The translations under genes and the position numbers were made by a program. Below the pieces are notes generated by a model, which worked only from the letters and a program-made list of their open reading frames with translations, was not told the origin of the DNA and ran no database searches. A stretch of DNA of 64,000 nt from Carposina sasakii (taxonomy: Eukaryota; Arthropoda; Insecta; Lepidoptera; Carposinidae), in the NCBI GenBank assembly GCA_014607495.2, contig CP053153.1, positions 11,222,001-11,286,000 on the forward strand, given 5' to 3'. Of the stretch, positions 12,320-25,181 are shown in pieces (the stretch's first letter is position 1; the number at the start of each line of letters is the position of its first letter).

Positions 12320-14049
12320 TTATGGTCGCTTCATCCGTGTTCGAACAACATTGTGGATTGCTGCATGTTTCATACCGACACGGATTTTATAACGAACAAT
12401 AAAATGCTTAAGTTATGCAAACTACTGCTGTAATGAAAGTTTCCTTACCAAGTCTCTACATTTCTTTACGTATCTAAGTAAGCTACAACAAATACGAACG
12501 GACTACAAAATACCATAAATAAATTCGTACCCGTACAACTATGTCTATTTCGCCGACCCTTGCTCTATTACAAGGGCTCTCTGTCTGAATACATACATAC
12601 AACCCTTATAGCAAACACAGCGCAATACATACCACTAACCGCCATGTTACACGTACGACTGAAACTGCCTCGGTGTGAGTGAACACGATGAAAATCTTTA
12701 TTTTCACGCTCTATCTCTCTTTATCTAATCGGCATGGTCAGATAAGGACGGAGCGCCGGAAAAACTGGAGCGGGGCGAGGGGTAAAGGCTACATCGATTC
12801 CGCGCTTTCACTGCTAGGGCCGTGTAAACCTTTAAAAACAGAGTTTTTGCCATGCGATTGTCATCTCTAAGTTTACAGGGCCAAGATAGATATTAGGCGG
12901 CCGCAGCGTTCGGTAAATGGATTGCCTCCCTCTCGGGGTTCTCATAGTGGGATCTAGATGGCATAGATAGGCTGATAGGGGTCTATGTGTGCGTGCGCTC
13001 ATTATGCCTGTGTGTCTCTTTTCCGGCTTCCAAGTTATGTAGAGCTACGTAGTCACGTTAAAATTTCGCTTGTGTTTGCAAATATATGAGGGGTAGGTAT
13101 CCCTTTTTGTAATATAATTTTATGTTTGAGCGCAGATAGGCGGATAGATTAGGGAAGTCGGAGGCTGCGATTTGATTTGATCAGGAGGTGTTCGTAGGAT
13201 AAGGGTGAATCGGGGGGTAGGTCGAAATATGTTTTTAATGTGGGTAGCTTATTGAATTAGGAGGTTGTGTGAACTGACGCGAGATTAATCTGTTTGATGT
13301 GTTTGCTGCTGATAATTAACTGTAGCTCATTGGTTCATTAGCATAATGTGTTTATTTGTTCTGTAACCGCATGCTATTTCGGCTTCTGGGTTTATTGTAT
13401 TGGATTTTCTGTTTGATTTGTTTCATATTTTACATTAGCACGCGTTAATGGAGATGAGATGCTTTAAATATGTTCAAAATGAAACCTCAACGTTATTATA
13501 CAATCTTCTAAACATCACAATACAAAGAATATAGGCTTTAATAAAGAATAGAAATACCCAAATCGGTCCACTTATACGGTCAGCAGGGATCTCTTATAAT
13601 TCGTAGTCCAAAAGGACAACAATAGGCAGTTCTGTTTATGTCACAACAAAAAGCCCTTCAGTTTGTCACCGAGCGCTTGCTCTTTGAGTTTACACTACAC
13701 TGAAAATTTGAGTAGGTACTTACAACAATATTGTCTGTTCTGTTTATCTATTTATGTACTTTATCTTTGTCGGCGTGTTTTGTTTGAAAGTTCGTTTTTT
13801 CGATATCGATCGCTGGAATGTCGTTGACAGTGAAATGGGTAGACAATTAATAAAACTCTTTACGTGACATGGGACAAGTGTGTGGATGTTTGAGATTCTA
13901 TGTAAATGGTTTAATTATTGAACAGAAACCTTTTTTTATTTATACCTTAGGTCCACATATCTAAATATTGGATAATATTATTCCTGATTTGAATACGTCG
14001 TATTCTTAAGTAAGCTTTATTTAATTTTACGTAGTAGATAGAGATTAAC
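12320..14049. other. No gene seen
   Basis: Non-coding sequence of mixed composition with no repeat or ORF I can support. Confidence 0.4.
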
Positions 14050-14104
14050 TTGAGAGAGCTTGACCAACTTTGAGTTGCTGTCAAAGTTGGTCAAGCTCTC
14101 TCAA
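14050..14104. repeat. Perfect 24-bp hairpin with 7-nt loop
   Basis: Arms 14050-14073 and 14081-14104 are exact reverse complements (TTGAGAGAGCTTGACCAACT, then TTGA), with loop GTTGCTG. Perfect pairing without bulges argues against a conserved miRNA precursor. It may be a recent inverted duplication or a source of small RNA. Confidence 0.85.
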
Positions 14105-16311
14105 AACTGAAAACTTTTCATGTTTTACCGAACTCCTTTCAACTGTAACGAATAACCCGAATATAAAATAATGGTGATCATAAAAGTTACGAGCTTTTTC
14201 AACCATTTCGGAGTTTGAGGAGCGAAAGTAACTCGGCCATAAAATTACGAGTAAACAGCCGTTTTTCCGTCGAAATAAAACCGCCCCCTGGTGGTTGAGT
14301 GGTGTAATCGGCTTAGTCCACCCCCGGTACCTACCCTCTCCCAGGGGATGATGCACGCCGTTATAGCCTGATGAGAATCCTTATCTACAGATTATAAAAT
14401 CGGTTTTGGGTAATTGAGTCGTAAAATCTTGGATGTATTTTTGATCTGACGTTTGCTTTTGTAAGTTCAAAAGTTGGGATTGTGAGTTTAATGCGAAGTA
14501 TCTTACACAGCGTAGTTTTTGAAAGTTTTATTTTTATTCCGTAGAACCGTTTTGCAGTGATTTTTTGGTAAAACACCACCAAAATAGCTGGAAGAATAAC
14601 ATTATAGGTGGTCGGATGGTCAAAATTTCAAATTGAATCCGATAGAGAGCGATGTGTTCGGGTTCCAGTTGTAATACATAATACAATTTATCTCAATATA
14701 CATTCAATAACTTCATCTAACAACAACAATTTAAATACCCAAATAACCCTTAGTAAATAAACATAAATTCTTGTCATAAATGCGAGTAGAGGCGAGTCGA
14801 GGCGAGCCGTGAGAAGAGCGGCTAATATGAGCGCTCTAATCTCCGGTACAAAGAACTGCCATGACGCGGCGAATATACGCGAACCATTTAATATTTAGGT
14901 ATTCCAATAAGCAAATGTATACACGCGAAGAAAAGTGTTTAAGGATAATATTATTTTTCGAAAACACATTAACTAAATGGAACACTCAAGGAGATTTTAA
15001 CTCGTACATTCTGAGTGCTTTGCAGCTTCCTGAATGTAGAGTTTTGTGATTTAAGGTTTGCTGAATGGGAGGTTGGAAGATCAATCGTTCACGTTTTTTA
15101 CATACCAAGGTACATAACATCAGTAGACTTCAATTTTTTTTATTTATTTCTAGTTCTACATACATCCTGCCTTCATTATAATATTTGTGTTATCATTTAC
15201 CAACATAATTGAACTTCTCTACACTTCTGAACTCGACTATCCCAAGATCGACACAGTCACTTACAATATTAAATCGGACAATACACCGGTACGTCTCGAT
15301 AATCTGTGGTAGTTCTCGATTCTACTTACTAAGAATCGAATACAACTCGATATGTCCCGAATAGTTCGTTTACAATCTCAATAGGTACTTACTTTTTATT
15401 AGAATAAATGACATGACAAATTAATGGATTTATTATGAGTGGGATTGCGCGGCTCTTTTTATTTTCATGTCGGTTTGGGACGAATGCATTTTTAATTGAG
15501 TGAGGCACTTTTGTGGACTTCGTAAACGGCCACCGCATGCCGAGGATGTTTTTTGTTTGATTGACGGACGGTAATGGACAGGTGCGTAAGAGCCGCCATG
15601 CTACCTCGCTTTTCGAATTCATAATCGATATTCTACTCGTTTTTGTTTCGACTTATATTATGTCTGTTGATATAAAATAATAACTGTGGTACTTATATGT
15701 TGTTTGAATCTCAAAATAATTTATTTTATCACTACAAGTAGCTTCTTTTAATCCAGATTGCAGCCACTACGACGCGTAAAATTTTTGAACTTTAGCATTC
15801 CATACATTTTTCTTTTTTGTTTGTGATGGGCACAAGCGCCAAATTTAAGATATTTTAACTAACTTATCAATCATTAAAAGTGTGAATTGAACCTGTGCTA
15901 TGGCAACCCGATATAATATTAGTAAATAAAGATAAGTTGTTAGCTGGTGGTGTTGATGCAATAATAAATTGAGAAATATTAATACAATACCACAATGATT
16001 AAGCTTAACTAAGTCTAACTCTGACAGATTTTGTATGGAAAATATATTTTGTTAATGATTACCGTTTAAGAACGGTGTTTAAGCTACCGTAGTATTACAA
16101 AAAAATTCAGACATTGTTTAAGCTGACCATAGACTAGTTTCACAGAATAGATGTTTCAAACGTGTAACTGGTGTTTTAAGAGTGTTTAACTTTGGACGCG
16201 GTTTTATAATAACACCCGAGTTTTGGAAATCCCCAAATTAATTGATCTCCAAATTCTACATTTTCCCTACTATGTATATCAGCTGCTAAATTTCCACCTA
16301 CATTGTTGCAG
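14105..16311. other. No gene seen; sequence before the finger exon
   Basis: AT-rich. A tract with many TCGA words lies at 15225-15375. A polypyrimidine-containing acceptor region directly precedes 16312. The other half of a GATA gene (N-finger) was looked for and not found. Confidence 0.45.
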
Positions 16312-16446
16312 TCGTTACAAAGCGCGGCGCGACGAGCAGGCACCTCCTGCGCCAACTGCAAGACCACCACCACGACTCTGTGGAGGCGCAACCAGAATGG
16401 CGAGCCTGTCTGCAACGCGTGTGGCCTTTACTACAAACTACATAAT
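16312..16446 (+). CDS. GATA transcription factor, exon with the C-terminal zinc finger (grain/GATA1-2-3 class)
   Basis: This internal exon encodes 45 residues in one frame. They hold a complete GATA zinc finger of the form C-x2-C-x17-C-x2-C: CANC, then [16 protein letters not shown], then CNAC, then GLYYKLHN. Such a finger binds (A/T)GATA(A/G) in DNA, and the protein acts in the nucleus. The exon is bounded by an acceptor (ttgttgcag before 16312) and a strong donor (gtaagt at 16447), and it ends in phase 0. The [13 protein letters not shown] lead-in and the later [11 protein letters not shown] tail place it in the GATA1/2/3 class. Among insect GATA genes grain (GATAc) fits best by memory; serpent or GATAe are less likely alternatives. 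The amino-terminal finger normally just upstream was not found in positions 1-16311, so the gene is partial here. Confidence 0.9.
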
Positions 16447-16834
16447 GTAAGTCTAGTCTGTAATTGCCATTATTATATAATTATATAAAATAGCTGGCAG
16501 GATGTAACGAGATTCGTCATGTAAGGAATATATGGAACCGGTGATAACAGCGGTATACTATGTCTATTATATAAACCACGAGAACAAAGTTGCGGGCATC
16601 CAGTAGTATTTGTAGGTACGTATATGAATAAAGAGAAATATCTGTCTCTTTCAAACTTAACGTAAATTACTTTTTGTCTACACGCCCTAAATATAGAACT
16701 TCGAGATTGTAACGAAGGCAATTTAATAAAAAGGTCAATAAAAACCACTTGAAATTCAAAACTTCACCCAATTTACACGGCAATTTCTTCCAACCACCTG
16801 TGCGCTCAATCAATTTAAAAAAAAGTTAAGCGTT

Positions 16835-16990
16835 CCGAGATTCTTCCCGGGGGATGTTCCCGAATGAGATGACAGTATCCCTGACAGATAACTAGGGGTC
16901 GAAGCCCCCGGGACCCTAATGTGTCATAAACCCAAGCGTTTGTCTCGAATGAATTACGGGCAGGGTTCGATAACATCACTATATTAACTT
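16835..16990. promoter_or_regulatory. GC-richer intronic block, possible conserved element
   Basis: TTCCCGGGGGATGTTCCCGA, ATGAGATGACAGTATCCCTG and CCCCCGGGACCCTAATG stand out in the AT-rich 5' part of the big intron. The outer CCCGGGGG and CCCCCGGG words can pair. Function is unknown. Confidence 0.25.
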
Positions 16991-18679
16991 AATGTTCATG
17001 GTTTCACTAGGAGATGCGATAACGCAATATTATTTAGGGTTGGATGTGTGCTGGTTCAGGAATCACTGGGGAATGATACTTAATTAAAGACGCGGATTTA
17101 CCACTATGACTCTACTAATAAAGCGTTCTTGAAACTCTACTTAAATAGTAAAAACAGTGACTAAATAGTTTTGATACTTATATTGCGTCTAAATTCTCAC
17201 GATACTCACAGCCCTAGTAAAACATACAATAGCACGCAAATGCAATCTCCGATATAAAAAGCATATCACAAGTCGGCAGAGCAACAATGACAAAAATTAA
17301 GCGACCCTTGCGAGAGCTCTCGACGCTTTTTCTGTTTGAAATGTATACTTTATTGCCGCTTTAAGAATTGTTGTTTGCTCTAATTATTCGGAAGGAGCTA
17401 CAAAAGCGAATGGGAGTGCCTGCTACTTCAGAAGGCATTGTCGGTAGCATAATAAGGGAATATGGTAGCAGCATTGTCAAGAGCTCGGTACCGCCTCCTC
17501 ATACATATTTATACCGGTATTACTTACACTCGTAACTGATTCTACGGTCTTGCCGATGCTATTCATGCAAATCGCTGCGATCCATCCTAATTCAGGCTCG
17601 CGAATGTCGTTTGCGAGCAAATTGCTTGATTATCTTTACAATATCTCTTATTGTTCTCGGCGCAATTATAATCCAAATTATCGATAGCATAATTTCAAAA
17701 ATTAAGTGACACTATCTTATCCAACTATTATTCATTTGTATTTGGAAACTTAAAAACTTTAGGCAAATTAAACTTGTAATCACTTTGCTAATACATATAA
17801 AACTGTTTTTATACTATACCCTTATTAAAATATAAAATACAAGGAACGACACATGATTTCTTATCACTCCAAAATCTTGCGATTGTGGCCGATGTAACTG
17901 AATATGTATATAAATGTGTAACAATGTGTAAATAAATAAAATATAATAAGCCGGCCGAAGGCGGTTACTTCGTGATCGATTTCACTCAAAAAATGCAATT
18001 CAAATAACAAAGCTCAGAGTATTGTGATATACCGACGTCACCCTAATATACAACCAAAACGTTTTGATAGTATAAGTAGATTCAGATTACAAAATATTGT
18101 AGATATTGTTAGTACTAAAGTAAATTTGTATATATTGCTTGCATAAAAAATAAAATAGGACTAGTACTAGAACATAGTAGCTAAGCACTTATTTTTTATT
18201 TATTACAAACAAGGCAAAACCCTTAATAAAAAGTAATGCAATAACAGGCAAGACTTTTTGAAACTAATTTCATAAAAAACCTACAATATTAATAAATATC
18301 TATATTTTTACACAATTTGCTACTAAATTTTATGTAAGGTTTTATAGTCTCAAGATCTCTACTGACTGAATAAAGTAGTTTACACAAATCAACCGCACAA
18401 AAGTAACTTTTTCGAGTATCAAGATTGATCGGTTACCTTTAAATTGTGAAGTGTATGTTTATTCAACTTGTAAAGATTTAAATTGCCTTGATACTCTCTA
18501 GTTTACAAGAGGCACTCAAAAGGATTTAGATTGTTTGATTTCTCTATACTTTTTTGTTTTACTGTCTTGAATACTCTTGATTTGATTGATATGGGAATTT
18601 ATAGGAAAAAAATACACACTTGTGAGAATGCCAAGATATAGTTTACTTCGTAATTAATAAAAGAAACATTAAAGTATAT

Positions 18680-18870
18680 TAGATAACGGCTAAGGAGTGG
18701 AATGCATTTCCTGCCGATGTATTTCCCGAGCACTACAACATTGGTCTCTTCAAAGCTAGAGTGAATAGGCAATTTCTAGGCAAACATGTACCACCCTAGG
18801 CCGCATCTTGCTTAACATCAGGCACGATGGCGGTCAAATGTTTGACTAGCTAATTAAAAAAAAAAGATAT
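18680..18870 (+). mobile_element. 5'-truncated LINE, C-terminal codons and 3' tail
   Basis: From 18689 the + strand reads AKEWNAFPADVFPEHYNIGL and then FKARVNRQFLGKHVPP, with a stop at 18797-18799. This is the typical end of the reverse-transcriptase polyprotein of a lepidopteran non-LTR element (WNALPA...YN...FK.RV pattern). A short GC-richer tail (GCCGCATCTTGCTTAACATC) and an A-rich end follow. No frame is seen upstream, so only the last ~37 codons remain. Confidence 0.65.
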
Positions 18871-20944
18871 TTGCTGTTTGTTGTTTTTCGGAGTTTTACA
18901 CTTTCAAAAGCTACCGCAAAATTTGAGAGATAACGTGCACAATCTTCCAAGAAAACAACTGAACCATACAGATTGATTGAAAATAAATTACTTTTTTGGT
19001 CATCCATAATAGCTAATAGGATTATCTTGGTGGGTTCCTTCCCACTACCTGCACGCAGGACAAAGAAATTCGTCCGTGTGCTTGCTCCTTTATAAATTTG
19101 TTTATTTAATTTATCACGCTCGTTATACGTTACTTCCTTCGATTGGGTTTTTGTGGTCTGCGCCTCGTTTTTTGACTGAACCGTTTAAGTATCGATGAAT
19201 TGTTATTTTATTAAAGTTTCTTGCGGTTTTTATCAATTGTTTTATTGCTGCGTCTGTTGTTTGGGTTAGATAGTTTATAATAAAAAGTCATTGGTTTGTT
19301 TATTGATGCTTTTTTGTAATAAATATAAAGAACATTTTGTGTTTAGCTATAAAAGTAGGTAAGTAGGTGAAAAAACATAGTGCTGTAAAATATAATGTTA
19401 GAGCTTTTTTAAACTTTCATAGTCAGATGTAAACACGCACTTACATATGTAAGCATAAAACACTTCGTAACTAGCACTCCATCTAAATGCACAAACGTCC
19501 TTTCGGAAGCAAGCGGGTACGTTAAGTGCCTCCCATACAAAAGTATTGGATTACAGCCTGTATTGAACTAGAGAGCCCGCCATAATAACATTTCAAATGA
19601 TACATTCGGAATACAATGGGACGATCAATTCAATTTTTGAATCGAGGACGCTCTTCTAGTTTTCTTTTTTATTTCGTCTAAAGTGCTGTTTTGTTCAGCC
19701 AGCATCCAAGGGAATTTGACAGTCACTGTTTTTTCTCCTGTTTTTCTTTTGGCATTAATTTTTAAGGCTACGGATACAAAGTGGTTCTTTATATTCTTAC
19801 CGTTCCTTTTAGTGTTGCAGTATTTTAATAATGCAGTAAATTTTAATGTAATGGAACGGCGTTAGGTTTAAATAACATGTATAAGGCACGCGAAAACGTC
19901 AGAAAACATAGGCTTATTGAAATTCTGGTTACAGAAACATGGCCGGCGACTGCTCGCCGAGCTTCCACTCGCGTGCGAGATAAAAAACTAAAGCGTTTAA
20001 TTTACTTCTTACATTATATTACATACGCTGGCTGCCGGCCAAACACGGCCCATTTGGACGAATGTTATAATGACATCAATTTGAATATTCAACATTGAAC
20101 AGCTATCCCATTTACATAAGTTCGGCCGTTGGTAGCAATGCAAATGGTGTTCGCTACACTAATTGTACTATTCATTGTTTGGAGTCGTGACTCACTCACC
20201 AAAAATTTGTAAATCGGCAACTTTAAATACCTTGTTACTCAATTCTAGTAAAGAAACTTATTGAAAAATTATGAAATAGGGAATTGAGCTTGATAGATAA
20301 ACACGAATTTTGCCAAAAAGTGATCACAAAATAAAAGATATAAAAGAGGGCGTCCGCGCAGTAGGCCGGAAAGATTTTATCTGTTGGCAATACAGAAAAA
20401 ATGGCGCCCACCGGAAGTGTCCGAACGCGGCGCGCGGCACGTTACTACTTTTTTCTTTTTTGTTTTAAATGGCTTTTTCCCGGCAGCGTTCGACCGGAAA
20501 TGCGTTTGCGTAGTACTACCTTCGCGCTGCCAAATAATGCTATGTTCAACAAACTTTATAAAGGAATTTGACACTTGCCCGCGATGCGTTAGGTTTAATT
20601 TTGGATGTGCTTTAATTAGGGAGACCTGAAGACTTGGCGAGTGTGGCGTTAAATAGATGTTTTTATTCATGAGCTCTGAGCTCCCATTCTGCTTAGTGAG
20701 CAATTGCAAGCTGATTTACTGTATATCTAATATCTATGTAGGTAATAAATTTTATCTACTAGCACCAGTGTTGCAATTTACAAAACGCTGGCAAATAAAA
20801 TTAAGTGATCTCATTATTTTTTACTTTCAATTGATTAAAAAAACTTGTTAACGCTTAAAATTATTAGATCAACGATTGTAATTGAATATATGTTTTAACT
20901 GAATTTTCATGAAATATTTTTATGTTTAGTAGTAAATGGAATAA
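18871..20944. other. No gene seen
   Basis: Intronic AT-rich sequence with a modest CpG block at about 20340-20520. Short frames on both strands overlap there and none is convincing. Confidence 0.4.
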
Positions 20945-20998
20945 ATTCCTCACCCGAGTGGGAATCGAACCCACGATCTCTGCATACCGTGCTAGAAT
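20945..20998 (-). repeat. Degenerate copy of the tRNA-derived SINE (3' part)
   Basis: The reverse strand reads TATGCAGAGATCGTGGGTTC, then GATTCCCACTCGGGTGAGGA, closely matching the B-box half of the copy at 34525-34605. Confidence 0.6.
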
Positions 20999-23900
20999 TT
21001 TAGTAGAGTATAACAAAAACTATACCAATAAGTATGACTATTCGTGTACAAAATAATGTGCATTTTTTTATAAATTGGTAACAAAAGCAGCAGCTGCATG
21101 TTGTAGATGTTTAGTGCGATAGCCTCGTGTCCTTCTATACAAATAATTATTGCGTTTCATTGGAATGGACTTCGATTTGCGAAACAGTATATAAATAACA
21201 TTCAAATATTTGTAGCCCTGAGCTGAAAAGCTATGGTCTTGTCGCAGATAAAATGGTTATCAAATCTTAAAATAAGTATAGAAAAGGCTTTTTGTTTATA
21301 ATTTTTCTAAGCAGTATTCAATGCATTTGATCTATAATTTTAAACACCTAACCATTTATGATAATTTTAATCACTCAGTTGTAGAGTTTTCATTAGCTTT
21401 TTTTGTCATTTATTGCATTGATCGATTAGTTACATATTTTTTTTGTTTAAAACAATTTAAGATACAAATTTTGATTTAAAATCTAATCTAGGATGCTACA
21501 CCAAAGCAGAGATCATCACAGATCTGGCTCTACGCCACCCTATCAGCGCCATCTGGCGTGATCTATGAGTACCAGAATAAATCCATCGTCCTAGTCTCGG
21601 AGTTCAACGGATTTATTATTAGCCATAGTTTTGAACAAACTATGATCTAAAAAGGGTTATGCCTGAATCAGAACTATTATGTATAGATTTAATAGAAATT
21701 AAATTATTTTTAGATACAAATCTAATCAAAACAAACTTGAGTTAATTACCCGTCGGTAAATCTAGTCGATGTTCGGTCGATTGTGCACCGGAGAGGTTCG
21801 GCCGTTACCCCTCCGTACATCTGTAAACATCTTTAGATAACCATCTGACGTTTGACACAAAGCGCGGTTGCCAGATCACTATCTCTAAACTATCCAGCTC
21901 CCTTCCTCGTCTCGACCTCTCTCTCCCTCCGTCTAATTATTTATTTATGCCCGCCTATCACACCATCGGTACGCATGAGCGCAAACCTGTGCACGGTTTA
22001 CATGAATTCAAATTTAGACCCCGGATTATCATGTAGGTGATCTCTGTGACAGTTTACTGAGAACTCTTCGACGCGCTCCCATTTTGTCTTTCTGTGATTT
22101 CTTCTGAGGCGCCAAAAATACAATCTCATTGTTTAGTGCCACTGTTTGTATTATGTTTCAACACAAATGTATGGATTAGCTACCCATTTTGTCCAAAATA
22201 GATTCTTAGCTCTTGAGCTAAGCATTCTTGATGAACAATAGGATACACAAAGTAACAAAAGTACAAAAGATCACTCTTCTGCGATTATCTACTTATAGCA
22301 CAACACGCACAACAATACTAATGCGTTTAAAATACGAATTTTAACACAGACACAATCAATAAATAATTTCGTCCTCAAATTGGTAAAAGTCCGTTTTACA
22401 CCGTTACCTCAACCGAAGGGAAACCAAAATAATAATTATTACAAAAAAAAAACTTTATGACATCTCACTTGTAAGTGGCCAGCCAAGGTGTAATTTGATT
22501 GAAAGCACCAAAAAAAGTCTTATAATCATATAATAAGTGGTGGAATAATTACTAGGGTCTTAGAGCAGGTGCCTCGAACGCACGCGCCCACTTTTACTAC
22601 TCCTGTCCGACCAAAAAGACAATCATTATAATATATCAGCTAAGAAAGAATGGACAGGGCAGGAAATGTTACAGGCGATTTGGAATTAAATCGTTATTTC
22701 GAATTACTAGTTAGTTACGTTAATTTGTAATTCTTTGCTTTAACATTCATGATGTGCTGAATACTGAAATAGTTTGTAAAACAGCATTCCAAAAGAATAT
22801 TGTATAATGTCAATTCGACGATATAATTATTTAATTAATTTAGTATACCGCAAGCCACCAATCATCATCTAACCGCAGATAGTTTTATGACAGCGATCAA
22901 ATAAGATAGTCGCCACAGCTCTACATGATTGAAGCATTTTGTATAGAATCTTTAACTTAATTTTAATATATTAAAAATGAATCCCGGTAAACTAGCCAGT
23001 TCATTTACATTAGGTTCATACAGGATAATAGTGTTGCAACCGTGCGGGGCATGGAGTTATCGATAATCGGGATGCTGTTAAAGCTGGTGTCACCGCTGAC
23101 AGTTACGAGTCTCGTTGGCGGGCTCGTATGAATTAGTGTAGCATGGTAGCCGTACGAGATTTAATGCAGACGCCCGACCTCTAATTGGACCAGCCTCGCC
23201 ACAGGCGTGAAACATTCAAATTTATTGTTTTCCATAATTGTTTTCGAAATGTGAAGTTAGAGCTGGCTCGTAACTATCTTCATCGCAAATGTTTATCGAT
23301 GCTAGACTTCACTTTCACACAACTGTTTCATGCTTCACTCTCTAAAATATGACTGTTATTTAGTAAAAGGTGATATTTGTCGTTTAATTAATTGTAAAAT
23401 TACGCTATTCTCATAATTAACGATTGTTGTCTAAATATATTTATAGAGATTTCGTGAGAACTAATTAACATTTATAGACCAACTCGATTGGAAAGGTACT
23501 CCTGGGCTACAAAATAAATGATTTGTTGAAATGAAAACAAACGATTGGGTGTAGGTACCATCGAGATATCAAACGATAACCGCTTTGTTCAAGTTAATTA
23601 CTTGTTTTCTCAGATTGTCTTGTTGATGTGATAATTACAAAGTATTGACATTTAATTGACATCATATTCTATTAGATTAGCTTTCTTCAGTAAACCACTT
23701 AAGACTGCCATATTTATCTATAATTGGATATTTGATTCTTTAATATGTAATGTCATTTGTATAGGTATCTTTTTATTTTATAGATTACTAAATTTTTATA
23801 TAAATTGACGCAAGCATGAATTATAGATTTTAATCATATAAATCCCCTGGTTGCGAGAGAAAAATTAAGCGTTTAATAACTGGTGCATAGCATAGGGCCG

Positions 23901-24538
23901 CGCTTGCGATAAATCGGGGGAGTCGATAAATTTGGCGTGTGTATAAATCGTGGTTTCAATTATACCTCGGAGTAGCAGCTGTCGGCGGACCGACTTCTGC
24001 GGTATTTATTTTAATCATGCGCACACATCAAACACGATGTTCCATCGATATTTCTTGTGGCACAGCCCTGCGATTTATCTATGTGCTGACGATTTTATTT
24101 TTTTACACATAGTCTATAGAAGCCTTAATAATTTACAATTTGTAGTCAATGTTTTGTTATGCAAAAAAATACAATTACTATTTAAGTATATAAGTAGAAA
24201 AGATACAATCATGACAACTTACAAACTAAAAAACCCTTTTGAATTCCTAATTTCAATTGGGCGCTTAAATAGACTGTAACACAGCTGAAATATTCAGTTA
24301 CACGCGCAGGCGCCGGCATGCACGATTTCAGCGACATCTAACTACCTGGAACTAATTCACTGAGTCAAAAGAACCGCTTTTTTGTCATTAGCCATTAAAA
24401 ACGTCAACGATGACGTGATTTGGGCGAGTTAGATTTATGCACTTATGGCCCAGTGGTTGTATAAGTTTTTATAGCTCTTTTTAATATATGAAAATAATCC
24501 TCAAAGCTGAACTTTTATAAAAGGTTTCAAATAGGTAA
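20999..24538. other. No gene seen
   Basis: Intronic sequence. A GC-richer block at about 23040-23220 (ATCGATAATCGGGATGCTG, GGCGGGCTCGTATGAATTAG) could be regulatory. Nothing else is identified. Confidence 0.4.
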
Positions 24539-24540
24539 TA

Positions 24541-24600
24541 CAGGGTGTAACAAAAGGGTATATTAAGTGAAATATGTTATACAATACTGGCAAGACCATT
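24541..24600 (+). repeat. Degenerate end of the GGGTGTAACAAAAGGGTA MITE family
   Basis: TACAGGGTGTAACAAAAGGG followed by TATATTAAGTGAAATATG matches the end of the foldback element at 24850-25113. The other half is not visible nearby. Confidence 0.5.
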
Positions 24601-24781
24601 TGGAGGCCACAATCCTGTGTATTGTATGGTATTCGTTATTGCACCCATCTATTATGCTTCTTTTAGCCTTTTGTCACTGATCATTGACATCAGCCGTCGC
24701 TATGCTGATCAACCGCGGCTATGGCATATCCTTTATGATCCTGCAGTATAGTCTACCCCATTTGGGGAACACATGCCTGTA

Positions 24782-24851
24782 TATGTATCTGTATGTAATC
24801 TAAACAAACTAGAAGCGCTGCGTAAAATAGAGTTCGTGAATAAAAGCTATA
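24782..24851 (+). repeat. 70-bp direct repeat, left copy
   Basis: TATGTATCTGTATGTAATCT through TTCGTGAATAAAAGCTATA. It is identical to 25112-25181 except one base (GCGCTG versus GCGATG) and ends exactly where the MITE starts. Confidence 0.9.
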
Positions 24852-25113
24852 CAGGGTGTGACAGAAAGGGTATTTTAAGCGAAAAGCTATGTAAATAGCC
24901 CACTATAGAGAATCTATCTACAAAATTTGAGACTCGAAATCACATGTTTATTTTTCAAGATTGTATGAAAATTCCTGAGATGTTTAAGAATTCTCCATAC
25001 TATCTGGAAAAATAAACATGTGATTAGGAGTCGCAAATTTTGTCGATAGGTTCTCTATAGTGGGTTATTTACATAGCTTTTCGCTTAACATACCCTTTTT
25101 GTTACACCCTGTA
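24850..25113. mobile_element. Foldback MITE (GGGTGTAACA family), full length
   Basis: The left arm TACAGGGTGTGACAGAAAGG through AAATCACATGTTTATTTTTC is mirrored by the right arm, which ends TTGTTACACCCTGTA. The arms are ~105 bp each with few mismatches, and TA lies at both edges. Related fragments occur at 24541, 48353, 51905 and 63239. Confidence 0.85.
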
Positions 25114-25181
25114 TGTATCTGTATGTAATCTAAACAAACTAGAAGCGATGCGTAAAATAGAGTTCGTGAATAAAAGCTATA
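25112..25181 (+). repeat. 70-bp direct repeat, right copy
   Basis: Second copy of the 70-bp unit, starting exactly at the MITE's terminal TA. See 24782-24851. Confidence 0.9.

Noticed and set aside
12064..12402. Coding exon in the CpG-rich block
   Set aside because: The Gly/Arg-rich frame follows from GC composition; no domain and no donor that continues into the GATA exon.
1..16311. Exon with the amino-terminal GATA finger
   Set aside because: Searched by eye for a second CNAC-GLY coding block on the + strand; only the one at 16312-16446 is present.
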